Of a stretch of 64,000 bases of DNA, positions 17,759 to 27,166 are shown piece by piece (position 1 is the first letter of the stretch; each line of letters opens with the position of its first letter). The notes below the pieces were generated by a model. That model did no database searches and was not told the origin of the DNA. It saw nothing but the letters and a program-made list of their open reading frames with translations. Source of the stretch: Thiocapsa rosea (GTDB lineage: Bacteria; Pseudomonadota; Gammaproteobacteria; Chromatiales; Chromatiaceae); assembly GCF_003634315.1 (NCBI RefSeq), contig NZ_RBXL01000001.1, forward strand, positions 2,143,501 to 2,207,500. The letters are read 5' to 3'. A program made the translations under genes and the position numbers.

Positions 17759-17785
17759 CTGCGTCTCCTCAACGTGGATGTGGGG

Positions 17786-17817
17786 GCTCCTCGGAAGCCC
17801 GGGGCTTTCCGAGGAGC
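17786..17817 (-). terminator. Hairpin between the BON lipoprotein and DUF2333 genes
   Basis: An 11-bp perfect stem GCTCCTCGGAA/TTCCGAGGAGC lies 38 bp beyond the BON gene stop on the minus strand. No clear U-tract follows. Confidence 0.5.
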
Positions 17818-17854
17818 GGTTCGTTCCTTCAGATGTTCAGATGGAGTCGCGACG

Positions 17855-18268
17855 CTACTCGGCGGCCTTGACCACCAGCTCGTTCCGCACCGATTCGACG
17901 TTCTCTACTCCACTGGCGATGGCTTGACTTCTATCGATGCTCGCCTGCGAGTCGACTTCACCGCTGAGCGTGACGACGCCGTTGGTTGTCGTGACGCTGA
18001 TCTGAAACACCTTGAGCATAGGATCAGCCAAGACGTCGGCCTTGATCTTGGCCGTGATCGCCGCGTCGTCGATATAGGCACCTGCCTCCTCTGCCTTCGC
18101 GGCAGCCGCCTCCTTGGCCTCCTCCATCGTGTCACCGGCCTTTTCGGCCATTCGATCGATCGATTGCCCGGCCTTTTCGGCCGAACCCTCTTGCTCGCAA
18201 CCGACCGACCCCAGTGCGAAAACCAGGATCAATAACGACATCAAGCCGAAAGTAAAGAATCGATTCAT
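17855..18268 (-). CDS. BON-domain lipoprotein (OsmY-like)
   Basis: A 137-residue protein. A type II signal peptide ends in SVGC (Cys24), then comes a helical Ala/Glu/Lys-rich linker (EKAGDTMEEAKEAAAAKAEEAG) and one BON domain (about 70-134: DAAITAKIKADVL, GVVTLSGEVDS, VENVESVRNELVV). BON domains bind phospholipid, and OsmY/DolP-type proteins act at the outer membrane under osmotic or envelope stress. GGAGG eight bases upstream supports the ATG. The first 45 residues are closely related to the next small lipoprotein (18284-18457), so one arose by partial duplication of the other. Confidence 0.9.
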   Translation of the reverse strand: MNRFFTFGLMSLLILVFALGSVGCEQEGSAEKAGQSIDRMAEKAGDTMEEAKEAAAAKAEEAGAYIDDAAITAKIKADVLADPMLKVFQISVTTTNGVVTLSGEVDSQASIDRSQAIASGVENVESVRNELVVKAAE

Positions 18269-18283
18269 GCCGGCACCTCCGCG

Positions 18284-18457
18284 TTATCTCGTGGCAGCAT
18301 CCGTGACGTCCTCCACCTTGTCACCCGTCTTCTCGACGGTTTGATCGATCGTTTGTCCAGCCTTCTCGGCCGGACCCTCTTTCTCGCAACCGACCGATCC
18401 CAGTGCGAAGCCCAGGACCAACAACGCCATCAACATCGCTTTAAAGGATAGGTTCAT
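18284..18457 (-). CDS. Small entericidin-like lipoprotein (57 aa)
   Basis: It starts at 18457 and stops at 18284, 15 bp before the BON gene start. A type II signal peptide ends in SVGC (Cys24), followed by EKEGPAEKAGQTIDQ and a short acidic-basic helical tail. Residues 15-37 are nearly identical to the same part of the BON lipoprotein downstream (GFALGSVGC, then E-rich AEKAGQ-ID). It is probably co-transcribed with it and anchored in the outer membrane. Function unknown; entericidin-type peptides are stress-linked. Confidence 0.75.
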   Translation of the reverse strand: MNLSFKAMLMALLVLGFALGSVGCEKEGPAEKAGQTIDQTVEKTGDKVEDVTDAATR

Positions 18458-18543
18458 TACAGGGTGTGCCTCTCTTCATGGTGATAGGGACAGATCCGTC
18501 GGGCGGTTCGGCGTGCTGCGAATCGACCGACGGCATCTGAAGA

Positions 18544-18702
18544 TCAGAGTCGACCCAACAACAGCAGGATCAGCAGAATGACGAGGATCGTACCGATCAC
18601 GCCCGAGGGGGCGTAACCCCACGACCGACTATGCGACCAGGTCGGGATGACACCGATCAGGATGAGGACCAGAACGACGATGAGAATCGTGCCGAGTGAC
18701 AT
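18544..18702 (-). CDS. DUF3309 family small membrane protein (52 aa)
   Basis: The product is 52 residues with two hydrophobic segments (about 4-20 and 36-50) around the conserved centre PTWSHSRSWGYAPSGV, which is the hallmark of DUF3309. Start ATG at 18702 with GAGGAGC upstream. These tiny inner-membrane proteins are widespread in proteobacteria and often sit beside CsbD or BON genes, as here. Function unknown. Confidence 0.85.
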   Translation of the reverse strand: MSLGTILIVVLVLILIGVIPTWSHSRSWGYAPSGVIGTILVILLILLLLGRL

Positions 18703-18774
18703 GTGCTTGCTCCTCTAGGGCGGCGCGCGGACCCCGCTCGCTGCTCGGTTGCAGTCGTGAACGGGGCCGAACGC

Positions 18775-19002
18775 TCACGTTTTCGAATCGACCCACTCTT
18801 CGAGCTTGTTGGTCTCTTCCCACTCCTTGACCTGCTTTTCGGCTTCTTCCTGTGCAATGCCGTATTTCTCCTGAATGTGCCCGACCAGCACATCACGTTT
18901 GCCGGCGATGCGGTCGAGGTCGTCGTCCGTGATGTCTCCCCATTTCTCCCTGACCTTGCCGGTGAATTGTTTCCAGTTGCCTTGCACTTGATTCCAGTTC
19001 AT
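18775..19002 (-). CDS. CsbD family stress-response protein
   Basis: A 75-residue hydrophilic, helical protein of the CsbD/YjbJ family. Family marks are the N-terminus MNWNQVQGNWKQFTGKVREK, WGDITDDDLDRIAGKRD and LVGHIQEKYGIAQEEAEKQV. CsbD in Bacillus belongs to the sigma-B general stress regulon; YjbJ is abundant in stressed or stationary E. coli. AAAGG precedes the start by eight bases. It is the first gene of the minus-strand stress-type cluster 18775-16685, so its upstream region probably holds the main promoter. Confidence 0.93.
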   Translation of the reverse strand: MNWNQVQGNWKQFTGKVREKWGDITDDDLDRIAGKRDVLVGHIQEKYGIAQEEAEKQVKEWEETNKLEEWVDSKT

Positions 19003-19422
19003 TTTAATGACCTTTCATGTTGATAAGGTTGAATTGTTCTGTGGTGCCTCGCCCTGCGGGACCACGTGTGCCAGGCAGCCTGCACATCTTATCGTTGATG
19101 CGGATTGGCGTGCCATGTGCTCCATCACTTTCAGTATAGCTGTTCCGGGCGTTTTTGCTAGGTCTATTGTCGTTGGAAACCCGATAAGTCGCGCTGTTCA
19201 TCGAGCTTTGAAATCATTGCGTGAAGCGCTGGAGCGCACTATTCAAATGGCCTAATAAAAAAGCAATAAAAAGGCCAATGCGGCGATACGCAACGGGCCG
19301 TCATCGGCGTGCGCACGGTGTCCGCCTTTTAATTCCTGTGGCGAGATGACCGCATTCAATCAGGTTTGCGCGCGAGAACTCTCGCCACGCCTCTCGAGCG
19401 GATCACGGCGAAGTTCACCGCA
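19003..19422. other. Intergenic region upstream of csbD-like gene, no gene seen
   Basis: 420 bp without a convincing coding frame; it is less GC-rich than its surroundings and has an A-rich patch (19255-19275). It should contain the promoter of the minus-strand stress cluster and the 3' flank of the GGDEF/EAL gene. Confidence 0.5.
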
Positions 19423-21777
19423 TCAGGGTGAATCGAGCGAAGGGGACGGGTTTCTTCCGAGAACGGGCGGCCGGCGGCGATACCAGGTGGCCAGGTCGTC
19501 CCCCGTCATGGGTTTGCCCAGATAGAATCCCTGCGCCCGGTTGCATCCGAGGTCGCGCACGGCGCCGAGCTCCGCTTCGGTCTCGATGCCGACAGCGGTG
19601 ACCTTGATCTGCAGGGCGTGGCCGAGACGCACGATGGTCTCCACGATGGCCGGCGCGCGTCCCCCGCCACCCAGACCCTGCACCAGGGTCCGGTTGATCT
19701 CCAGAGCGTCCAACGGCAGGTCTTCGATGTGGCCGAGGCAGGATTGCCCGAGGCCGAAGTCGTCCAGCGCCACCCGCACGCCGAGCGCGTGCAGCTTATC
19801 CAGGAGGCGGCGCGATGCGGAGCGGTCCTGCAGCAGCGTGGCCTCGCCCAGTGCGAGCGACACCAGGGCCGGGTCGACCCCGCCGTCGCGCAGGGCGTCC
19901 GTGATGCGCTGCAGAAACGACTGATGGCGGAACTGACGCGCCGAGACGTTCACCGTCACGGGGATCGGCGGCAATCCCTCGGCCAACCAGGCGCGGTGCT
20001 GGCGCAGGCCCTCTCGGAGCACCCAGGCACCGAGGTCGTGGATGAGTCCGATGGATTCGGCGATCGGCAGGAACACCAAGGGTGCAATCTCGCTGCCGTC
20101 GGCTTGCGGCCACCGCAGCAGTGCTTCGACCCCGAGGACGGCGCCGCTGTGCAGGTCGAGTGTCGGTTGATAGAAGAGGCGAAACCCGTTTTGCGACATC
20201 GTCTCGCGCAGGACGCTCTTCAGTGAAGTCACGGCACGCGTCTGGCGCTCGAGCGCGGCCGCGGCGAACTGGAACTGCCCCGGACTGACCTGTTTGGCGT
20301 GGTACATGGCCAGATCCGCGCACTTGATCAGGGCCTCGAGCGTCGTGGCGTCGTCCGGATAGAGGCTGATCCCGATACTGGGCAGACAGGTCAATTCCTG
20401 CTCGGCGACCGCGTAAGGGCGCGAGAGCGCGGCGATGGCCGTGCCGGCGGCGCTCGCGGCGTCGTCTTCGTCCCGAATGTTGGCCAGGACGATCACGAAC
20501 TCGTCGCCGCCGAGCCGGGCCACCAGGTCGTCGGCGCGGAACGACGCGCGCAGCCGCTGCGCGGTCTGCCGCAGCACCTCGTCGCCGACCGCGTGTCCGT
20601 AGTTGTCGTTGATGGCCTTGAACCGGTCCAGATCGACGAACAAGACCGCCAGGCGTCTCCCCGCACGCCCGGCACCGGCAAGCATCTGCGCGGCCATCGG
20701 CGCGAGCAGGCTGCGGCCGGGCAACCCGGTCAAGGGGTCGTGCTGCACCAAGTGCAGTGCGCGCTCCTCGGATGCCTTGCGTTGGGTGACGTCCTGGTGA
20801 ACGACGAGGATCCGATCGAGCCGGCCCTGATCATCCGTCATCGGCTCCAGGTAGGCCGCGAACCAGAGATAGTCCCCGTTCGCGCTGCGTCGACGATAGT
20901 GGATTTCAGGGGGCGCCTCGCAGTCGGTGGCGAAGCGGGCGAAGGCGGCGCGGACCGCCTCGCGATCCTCCGGATGCAGCCGGTCCAGCCAGGTGTCCAA
21001 GTTCTGCGGCGCCGCGGCGTCCTGCGCATCGCTTGTCGGGGAGTGCACTGCGGGCGGCAGTAGGATGGCGCCGGTGCGCGGATTCCACTCCAGGAAGCCG
21101 ACATCGGCGACCCCTGCCACTCGTTTCAACCGGGTCTGTGCGTCGAGCAGTCGTTGCTCGCCCTCTTTGCTCGCCGTGATGTCGCTCAGGGTGGCCCGCC
21201 AGTGGCCGTGAGTGCCCATCCGATGGGGTTCGAGACAGCTGTCGAGACGGATCCAACGCCCGGCGCCTTGCCCCTTGCGCAGCCGCAGCTCGCAGGTTTG
21301 GGGCTCGCGTGTGGTCCGGAGCCGATGCAGGCACCGATAGAGGATGTCCTGATCCTCGGGGAAGATGAAGCGGGTGAGTGGACGACCGACCAGGGCGACA
21401 CGCGGGGTTTCGAGCAGGGTGGCGGCGGCCAGGTTGGCCTCCCGGATCATGCCCTCTTCGGTCAGGGTCACGTAGCCGATCGGCGCCAGATCGTAGAGAT
21501 CGAAGTAACGTGCCCGGGCGGTCTCCAGCGCCTCTTGGGTGCGCAGCAGCTCGTCGTTCTGCAGCTCGAGCTCGATCTGATGCACGCGCAGCTCGTGGAT
21601 CAGGTGTTCGGCCTCATCGGGTGCGAGCGCCCGCAGTGCCGGTGCGTCGGGTGCCGACAGGCGCTCCTCGGCCTCTCGACGCAGCCGTGCCACGGTCTCC
21701 TCGCGGGAGGGAGCGCGCGGCGGCGTGCCCGCGTCGCCCGGATCCGTCCGGTCTTCGGAATCATGGGGTGCGGTCAT
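19423..21777 (-). CDS. PAS-GGDEF-EAL protein: probable diguanylate cyclase with degenerate EAL domain
   Basis: 784 residues from an ATG that overlaps the upstream gene stop (ATGA). Order: helical N-terminus, PAS (about 88-205), second PAS/PAC (about 215-335), GGDEF (about 340-500), EAL (about 520-770). The cyclase motif GGDEF (423-427) and the inhibitory I-site R414-A-D-D417, five residues upstream, are intact, so c-di-GMP synthesis with product inhibition is likely. The EAL domain keeps EAL (551-553), the NVSARQ Asn and the DDFG loop, but Ala642 replaces the first Glu of the E-x-T-E motif, Glu693 the catalytic Lys (LEIN for LKID), and Val729 the Glu of AEGVE. Phosphodiesterase activity is therefore doubtful. 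Coupled to the CheB-CheR gene. Confidence 0.93.
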   Translation of the reverse strand: MTAPHDSEDRTDPGDAGTPPRAPSREETVARLRREAEERLSAPDAPALRALAPDEAEHLIHELRVHQIELELQNDELLRTQEALETARARYFDLYDLAPIGYVTLTEEGMIREANLAAATLLETPRVALVGRPLTRFIFPEDQDILYRCLHRLRTTREPQTCELRLRKGQGAGRWIRLDSCLEPHRMGTHGHWRATLSDITASKEGEQRLLDAQTRLKRVAGVADVGFLEWNPRTGAILLPPAVHSPTSDAQDAAAPQNLDTWLDRLHPEDREAVRAAFARFATDCEAPPEIHYRRRSANGDYLWFAAYLEPMTDDQGRLDRILVVHQDVTQRKASEERALHLVQHDPLTGLPGRSLLAPMAAQMLAGAGRAGRRLAVLFVDLDRFKAINDNYGHAVGDEVLRQTAQRLRASFRADDLVARLGGDEFVIVLANIRDEDDAASAAGTAIAALSRPYAVAEQELTCLPSIGISLYPDDATTLEALIKCADLAMYHAKQVSPGQFQFAAAALERQTRAVTSLKSVLRETMSQNGFRLFYQPTLDLHSGAVLGVEALLRWPQADGSEIAPLVFLPIAESIGLIHDLGAWVLREGLRQHRAWLAEGLPPIPVTVNVSARQFRHQSFLQRITDALRDGGVDPALVSLALGEATLLQDRSASRRLLDKLHALGVRVALDDFGLGQSCLGHIEDLPLDALEINRTLVQGLGGGGRAPAIVETIVRLGHALQIKVTAVGIETEAELGAVRDLGCNRAQGFYLGKPMTGDDLATWYRRRPPVLGRNPSPSLDSP

Positions 21778-24700
21778 GGCCGGTCCTTGGGTTTCGTGGG
21801 CGATGGGTTCGGCTGGATGTCCGCGACACGGTGAGCGCCGCCCACCGTCACGTCTTCCATGGCGAGCAGGATCATGCCGGGCTGACCCTCGCCGGGGTCG
21901 AGGCACCGGGCGTTGAGCCGCAGCGCGCGTGCGCCGATGTCCGCAAAGGTCTGCTCCACCGCGAAGTCTTCGAAACTCCCTCCGTGGGCTTGGATCTCCT
22001 GCAGGCGATCGCGCAGTGCCGGGATGTCCCAGCGGTGCTCGCTCAACGTGAACAGGTGCCGGTTGACGGTGTCCGCTTCGATGAGACGGAAGTGGCGGTA
22101 GAAGGCGCGGTTGGCCGAGATCACCCGCAGCTCCGCATCCAGCACGACCAAGGGCTCGCGGATCGCATCCACGATCGCCTCGGCGAAGGCACGGGCGGCG
22201 TGGACCGCGTCCTCGCCTCGCTTGCGCTCGGAGATGTCGACGAAGGTGATGACGGCGCCCTCGATGACGTTCTCCAGGGTGCGATAGGGTCCGATGCGCA
22301 TCAGGTACCAGGCACCCTGTCGTGTCTGCACCTCGTGCTCGCGGGGCATCAGGTCGCTCAGCACGGCCTGCACGTCCTCGGTGAGATCGGTATCGTCGGC
22401 AAAGTTGGAGACGATGTCGCCGACCGGTCGACCGATGTCGGCCGCGATCAGCTTGATCAGGCGGGTCGCCGTCGGCGTGAAGCGGGTGATGCGCAGTTGG
22501 TGGTCCACGAACAGGGTCGCCACGCCCGTGCCGGCGAGCAGGTTGTTCATGTCGTTGTTGGCGCGCGAGAGATCGGCGACCTTGGTCTGGAGCTCGGCGT
22601 TGACGGTGGCCAGCTCCTCGTTGAGCGATTGCAGCTCCTCTTTGGAGGTCTCCAGCTCCTCGTTGGTGGATTGGATCTCCTCGTTGACCGACTGCATCTC
22701 CTCGTTGGTGGATTTCAGCTCCTCGTTGGAGGTCTCCATCTCTTCACGCGTGGATTGCAGGTATTCCTCCTTCGCGCGCAGCTCGAGCTCCAGCTCGGCG
22801 ATGCGCGCGTTCGGCTCCGGGGTCGCATCGCCGGAGGCCGGGGCTGCACTCGGCGCGGCCATCTCCGGTGTGGCCGTTTCCAGGACGATCAGGTAGAAGT
22901 CCGTCAGCAGGACCCCGTCCAGATGCGTCTGCTCCGGGCGCACCGTCAGATCGATGCGACTGTAGTCGCCGTTGGTCTTCACCCGCAGCCCCGAGCGACG
23001 CACCGGCTCGCGGTGCGTCACGGCGCGGTGCAGCGCGGTCGTCAGATCGCGTCGCAAGCCCTCGCGCGCCATCGCGAAGATGTTCATGGCGGCGTCGCCG
23101 GGGGCGGGCTCCAGATACTGCCCGGTGCGGCCGTAGATGTGGAGGATCTCGCCGCGGCCGTTGACGAGGATGCCCGCCGGGGCACAGTGACGCAGCAGGG
23201 CCTGCTCGGTCAGCGCGCGTAGATCGAGCTTGTTCGTGTTCCGACCCGCCGCGGCGGGCGGCAGTGGATCCGCGACGCCGGTCGACATCGGCGGGAGGTT
23301 CCCGCGCATGACCGAGGTCGGGATGAAGGCACCGCGCGAGCGTTCCAGACGGCTGTAGAGCTTCCATTTGCGGTTGAGCGGTGCAAACAGGGCCGGGACC
23401 TCGCCGACGGTCTCGGAGTTGCCCAGAAAGAGCACGCCGTCCGGATTCAGGGCGTAGTGAAAGAGCGTGATCAGGCGCGCTTGCAGGTCGCCGTTGAGAT
23501 AGATCAGCAGGTTGCGACAACTGATGAGATCCATCCTGGAGAAGGGCGGGTCCTGCACCAGGTCCTGCTCGGAGAAGATCAGGAGATCGCGCACCACCTT
23601 CTGAACGCGGTAACCCCCCTGCGGGTCATCCGAGAAGAAGCGCGCCAGCCGTTCCGCCGAGACGTCGGCCGAGATGCTGGTCGGATAGAGGCCGGTGCGG
23701 GCCTGCGCGATGGCACGTGGATCGATGTCGGTCGCAAAGACCTGCACCTTGTAGGCCTGCTTGAGGGTTTCCAGATGCTCGCGCAGCAGGATGGCGACGG
23801 AGTACGCCTCCTCGCCGGTGGAGCAGCCGCAGACCCAGACCCGCACGGTCGCGCCCGCCGGCTTGCCGGAAAACAGACGCGGAATGACCTCCGCCTCGAG
23901 GGCGGCGAAGGCCTCGGGATCGCGGAAGAAGTTGGTGACCCCGATCAGCAGGTCGCCGAAGAGGGCCTCGATCTCCGCCGGATCCTGCCGCAGGAAGCCG
24001 ACATAGTCGCCCTGGCGATCGATCCGGTGCAGCGCCATGCGCCGCTCGATCCGACGCCGTAGGGTGCTCTCCTTGTACTGGGAGAAATCATGACGTGTCT
24101 TGTCGCGCAGCAGGATGCAGATCTTGCTCAGCGCATCCTCGGGCTTCGCCGACGAGACGACCGGCCGGGCGGCCTTGCCGAAGGCCTGTGCGGCATAGGC
24201 GAGGAGGTGCGCCGGCATCTCCGCCGGGGACAGGACGTAATCGGCATGACCGCCGGCGATGAGGCTGCGCGGCATGCCGTCGTAGGCCGCCGTCTTCGGC
24301 GCCTGGGCAATCACCAGGCCGCCTTCGCCCTTGATCGCTCGTGCGCCCAGGGTGCCGTCGCTGCCGGTACCCGAGAGCACGACACAGATCGCGCGCTCAT
24401 GCTGGTCTTGTGCCAGGGAGCGGAAGAAGAAGTCGATCGGCAGGCGCAAGCCGCGCGGTGCCGTGGGCTCGAGCAGGCGCAGGGTGCCGTTGAACAGCGC
24501 CATGTCGTGGCTGGGCGGGATGATGTAGGCGCAGTCCGGCTCGACCCGCATGCCGTCCTCGACCTCCCGGACCTGCATGCGGGTATAGCGCTTGACCAGC
24601 TCGGTGAGGATGCTCTTGTGGTCCGGTGCGAGATGCTGCACCAGCACGAAGGCCATGCCGGTCTCGATATCGCGTGGAATGGCCGAGAAGAATGCCTCGA

Positions 24701-24914
24701 ACGCGGCTAAGCCGCCGGCGGAGGCACCGATGCCGACGATGGGGAAGGGCGGCGCGGCGCTCCGCTCGGGCGGCGGCCCCGTGGCATTCGGATCCTCGGT
24801 CGGGGTTGGGGTTGGGGTCGGGGTCGGCGGTGACGACGGCTCCGTGATCTTCGTCGGCGCGACGGGCAACGCAGGGATGTGCGTATCGTCGTCCCGGATC
24901 CTCGTCTTGGTCAT
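21774..24914 (-). CDS. CheB-CheR-PAS fusion protein (methylesterase/methyltransferase sensor)
   Basis: 1046 residues. A Pro/Thr-rich N-terminus precedes a CheB methylesterase domain (about 55-235) with catalytic Ser63 (GASAGG), His92 (VQHL) and Asp184 (GTGSDG). A CheR methyltransferase domain (about 255-510) follows, with the SAM-binding GCSTGEEAYS and NFFRDPEAF. A PAS-like region, a long coiled coil made of heptads such as NEELKST and NEEMQSV (about 725-790), and two PAS domains to the end complete it. No receiver or kinase domain is present, unlike longer family members. Such proteins usually act outside classical chemotaxis, often beside cyclases or kinases. Its stop overlaps the start of the GGDEF/EAL gene, so the two likely form one pathway. 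Confidence 0.95.
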   Translation of the reverse strand: MTKTRIRDDDTHIPALPVAPTKITEPSSPPTPTPTPTPTEDPNATGPPPERSAAPPFPIVGIGASAGGLAAFEAFFSAIPRDIETGMAFVLVQHLAPDHKSILTELVKRYTRMQVREVEDGMRVEPDCAYIIPPSHDMALFNGTLRLLEPTAPRGLRLPIDFFFRSLAQDQHERAICVVLSGTGSDGTLGARAIKGEGGLVIAQAPKTAAYDGMPRSLIAGGHADYVLSPAEMPAHLLAYAAQAFGKAARPVVSSAKPEDALSKICILLRDKTRHDFSQYKESTLRRRIERRMALHRIDRQGDYVGFLRQDPAEIEALFGDLLIGVTNFFRDPEAFAALEAEVIPRLFSGKPAGATVRVWVCGCSTGEEAYSVAILLREHLETLKQAYKVQVFATDIDPRAIAQARTGLYPTSISADVSAERLARFFSDDPQGGYRVQKVVRDLLIFSEQDLVQDPPFSRMDLISCRNLLIYLNGDLQARLITLFHYALNPDGVLFLGNSETVGEVPALFAPLNRKWKLYSRLERSRGAFIPTSVMRGNLPPMSTGVADPLPPAAAGRNTNKLDLRALTEQALLRHCAPAGILVNGRGEILHIYGRTGQYLEPAPGDAAMNIFAMAREGLRRDLTTALHRAVTHREPVRRSGLRVKTNGDYSRIDLTVRPEQTHLDGVLLTDFYLIVLETATPEMAAPSAAPASGDATPEPNARIAELELELRAKEEYLQSTREEMETSNEELKSTNEEMQSVNEEIQSTNEELETSKEELQSLNEELATVNAELQTKVADLSRANNDMNNLLAGTGVATLFVDHQLRITRFTPTATRLIKLIAADIGRPVGDIVSNFADDTDLTEDVQAVLSDLMPREHEVQTRQGAWYLMRIGPYRTLENVIEGAVITFVDISERKRGEDAVHAARAFAEAIVDAIREPLVVLDAELRVISANRAFYRHFRLIEADTVNRHLFTLSEHRWDIPALRDRLQEIQAHGGSFEDFAVEQTFADIGARALRLNARCLDPGEGQPGMILLAMEDVTVGGAHRVADIQPNPSPTKPKDRP

Positions 24915-25364
24915 GGCTATTCTCCGCCGGGTGAGTGATGACAGCGTCGGAACGCTTGCCGCCCGATCGTCGGGCGGTCCTTCGGTCAGACGGCGCGGGT
25001 TTGGTAAAATCCGGGTTCCGCAGCGGTCGGGTGGACTGCGTTGCGCGTGTCCCTACCCTTTACCCTGCGCTTGTCCACCGACCGGACGATGGTGTGAACA
25101 CGGCCGGCGGCGCAGTCCCTGCGGGGTTTGCCGTGGACCTGGCCGATCGACGGGGTTCGTTTGCGACTTGCCCGGACGGGTCTGTGGGAACCTGACCACC
25201 GAGGCGTCTGGTCAGCTGCTTGGCTGATCTGCTCTCGACCTTGTCGGGAAGTGTAGCGGAGTTGTCGGTCACACTCTGTTCGGAATCGCACATAAGGAGG
25301 CGATGCCGTGAACACCGTGCTATCGTTTTTCAATGATCCAGAGTGAGGTCGCCGGAAAGCGCTC
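24915..25364. other. Divergent promoter region between CheB-CheR and Crp/Fnr genes
   Basis: 450 bp with no clear gene. It should hold promoters for both flanking genes. Near the right end an excellent Shine-Dalgarno (AAGGAGG, 25294-25300) lies seven bases before a GTG (25308) that opens a 12-codon frame ending at 25346, just ahead of the regulator gene. No convincing TTGAT-N4-ATCAA or TGTGA-N6-TCACA site was seen. Confidence 0.45.
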
Positions 25365-26105
25365 ATGTCCATCGCCACCCCGAGCCCGCGCCAGAACCGT
25401 CTGCTCGGCACTTTGCCCGAGTCCGAGTATCGCAAGCTGCTGCCCCATCTGGAACGGGTCGAGCTGGCGCTCGGGCTGACGCTCCACGAGTCCGGGGAAA
25501 CCTTGAATCACGTCTTTTTCCCGACCACCGCCATCGTATCCCTCCTGTATGTGATGGAGGATGGCGCATCCGCTGAGATCGCCGTGGTCGGCAACGACGG
25601 CATCGTCGGCATCGCCCTCTTCATGGGTGGGGGAACCATGCCGAATCGTGCCGTGGTGCAAAGCGCCGGGGAGGCGTATCGGCTCAGCGGACCCCTGCTC
25701 CAGAAGGCCTTCGCGCGCACCGGAGGACGTCGCGAAGCGGTCCTGCCGCCGCTGTTGCTGCGCTACACCCTGGCCCTGCTGACCCAGATGGCGCAGACCG
25801 CCGTCTGCAACCGTCATCACACGGTGGACCAGCAGCTGTGTCGGTGGTTGCTGCTCAGTCTCGACCGTCTACCCTCCAACGAGCTGCACATGACCCAGGA
25901 GCTGATCGCCAACATGTTGGGTGTGCGGCGCGAGGGCGTGACCGAGGCCGCCGGACGTTTGCAGCGTGCCGGGTTGATCGAGTACAGCCGGGGCCGGATC
26001 ACCGTCCTGGATCGACCTGGCCTGGAAGCGCGGGTGTGCGAGTGCTACGAGGTGGTCAGGAAAGAGTTTCGCCGGCTGCTTCCCGAGGTGATTCCGCCAC
26101 ACTGA
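25365..26105 (+). CDS. Crp/Fnr family transcriptional regulator
   Basis: 246 residues. The N-terminal cyclic-nucleotide-binding-like domain (about 20-140) has FFPTTAIVSLLYVMEDGASAEIAVVGNDGIVG, the layout of the Crp/Fnr subgroup often seen in alpha- and gammaproteobacteria. No Fnr-type cysteine cluster is present at the N-terminus. The C-terminal winged helix-turn-helix (about 165-230) includes MTQELIANMLGVRREGVTEAAGRLQ as recognition region. Effector unknown. The start at 25365 (MSIATPSPRQN) has GGAAAG nine bases upstream. It is divergent from the CheB-CheR gene and convergent with pdxA, so it may regulate the signalling genes, but nothing in the sequence proves this. Confidence 0.9.
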   Translation: MSIATPSPRQNRLLGTLPESEYRKLLPHLERVELALGLTLHESGETLNHVFFPTTAIVSLLYVMEDGASAEIAVVGNDGIVGIALFMGGGTMPNRAVVQSAGEAYRLSGPLLQKAFARTGGRREAVLPPLLLRYTLALLTQMAQTAVCNRHHTVDQQLCRWLLLSLDRLPSNELHMTQELIANMLGVRREGVTEAAGRLQRAGLIEYSRGRITVLDRPGLEARVCECYEVVRKEFRRLLPEVIPPH

Positions 26106-26152
26106 GGGTGTCGACCGTCGTTGGTTGTCGTGCTTCCTCTCGTCAGCACTGA

Positions 26153-27166
26153 CTACGCAGGTCGGTTGACGTTGCTCGGAGTCGTTTGACAAGGCGCTCT
26201 AGTCAAAAATTGGGCCATGCCGACAGCAGCCCTCATGCTCCCGAGATCCGCCCGATCTGTCCCGGCCAAGTCCAGCGCCGTTCCGTGATCCACCGAGGTG
26301 CGGATGATCGGCAGGCCGAGTGTGATGTTCACCGCCTGACCGAATCCCAGGTGCTTGAGCACCGGCAGACCCTGATCGTGATACATCGCCAAGACCGCGT
26401 CGGCGCCGGCGAGCTTGTCGGGAACGAAGGCGGTGTCCGCCGGCAAAGGCCCGATCAGCTGCCATCCCAATGCCCGAAGCGTGTTCAGGACGGGCTCGAT
26501 CACCTCGATCTCCTCGCGTCCCAGGTGACCGCCTTCACCCGCGTGCGGGTTCAGCCCGCAGACCAGGATACGCGGCTCGGGGATCGCGAATCGGCTTGAG
26601 AGGTCCCGGTGGAGGATCCGGATAACCTCGGTCAGGTGCTCGCGGGTGATGGCGTCACTCACATCGCGCAGCGGCAAGTGTGTCGTGACCAAGGCCACGC
26701 GCAGGCCGGGCGTGGCGAGCATCATGACCGGCTCGGCGCCGCAGCGCTCGGCGAGAAACTCGGTGTGACCGGTGAAGGGTAGGCCGGCGTCGTTGATGAC
26801 GCCCTTGTGCACCGGTCCCGTGACCAGGGCCGTGAAGCTGCCGTCCAGGCAGGCGTCGCAGGCGATGCGCAAGGTGTCGAGGACGTAAGGTGCATTGGCG
26901 GTGTTCAGACGGCCCGGGGTGACCGGCTGCCGCAAGGCGACCGGCAGGACGGCGAGGTGTCCGGCCTGTGCCGATTGAGCCGGGGGGGCCGCATCACCGG
27001 ACTCGAAAGGGTCGATCTGCAGCGGAAGCCCGAGCCGTTGCGCCCGCTCGGCCAGGAGATCCGGGTCCGCGATTGCGACCATCGGCGTGTCCGACGGTTC
27101 CTGCGCCAGGCGCACGAGCAGATCCGGTCCGATCCCGGCGGGCTCGCCGGGCGTGACCGCGATCAC
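26153..27166 (-). CDS. pdxA: 4-hydroxythreonine-4-phosphate dehydrogenase
   Basis: 337 residues. PdxA oxidises 4-phospho-hydroxy-L-threonine in the DXP-dependent pyridoxal-5'-phosphate pathway, working with PdxJ. Family marks are [13 protein letters not shown] at the N-terminus, the [22 protein letters not shown] block with substrate and metal ligands, [10 protein letters not shown] and [11 protein letters not shown] (metal-binding His residues). The start is a GTG at 27166 that overlaps the surA stop (GTGA), giving tight coupling. The lptD-surA-pdxA order is conserved in gammaproteobacteria, but the usual rsmA/ksgA gene does not follow; a convergent regulator gene does. Confidence 0.96.
   Translation of the reverse strand: MIAVTPGEPAGIGPDLLVRLAQEPSDTPMVAIADPDLLAERAQRLGLPLQIDPFESGDAAPPAQSAQAGHLAVLPVALRQPVTPGRLNTANAPYVLDTLRIACDACLDGSFTALVTGPVHKGVINDAGLPFTGHTEFLAERCGAEPVMMLATPGLRVALVTTHLPLRDVSDAITREHLTEVIRILHRDLSSRFAIPEPRILVCGLNPHAGEGGHLGREEIEVIEPVLNTLRALGWQLIGPLPADTAFVPDKLAGADAVLAMYHDQGLPVLKHLGFGQAVNITLGLPIIRTSVDHGTALDLAGTDRADLGSMRAAVGMAQFLTRAPCQTTPSNVNRPA

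Noticed and set aside
19004..19255. Short frames in the region upstream of csbD
   Set aside because: No ribosome sites, no protein-like composition; more likely promoter DNA.
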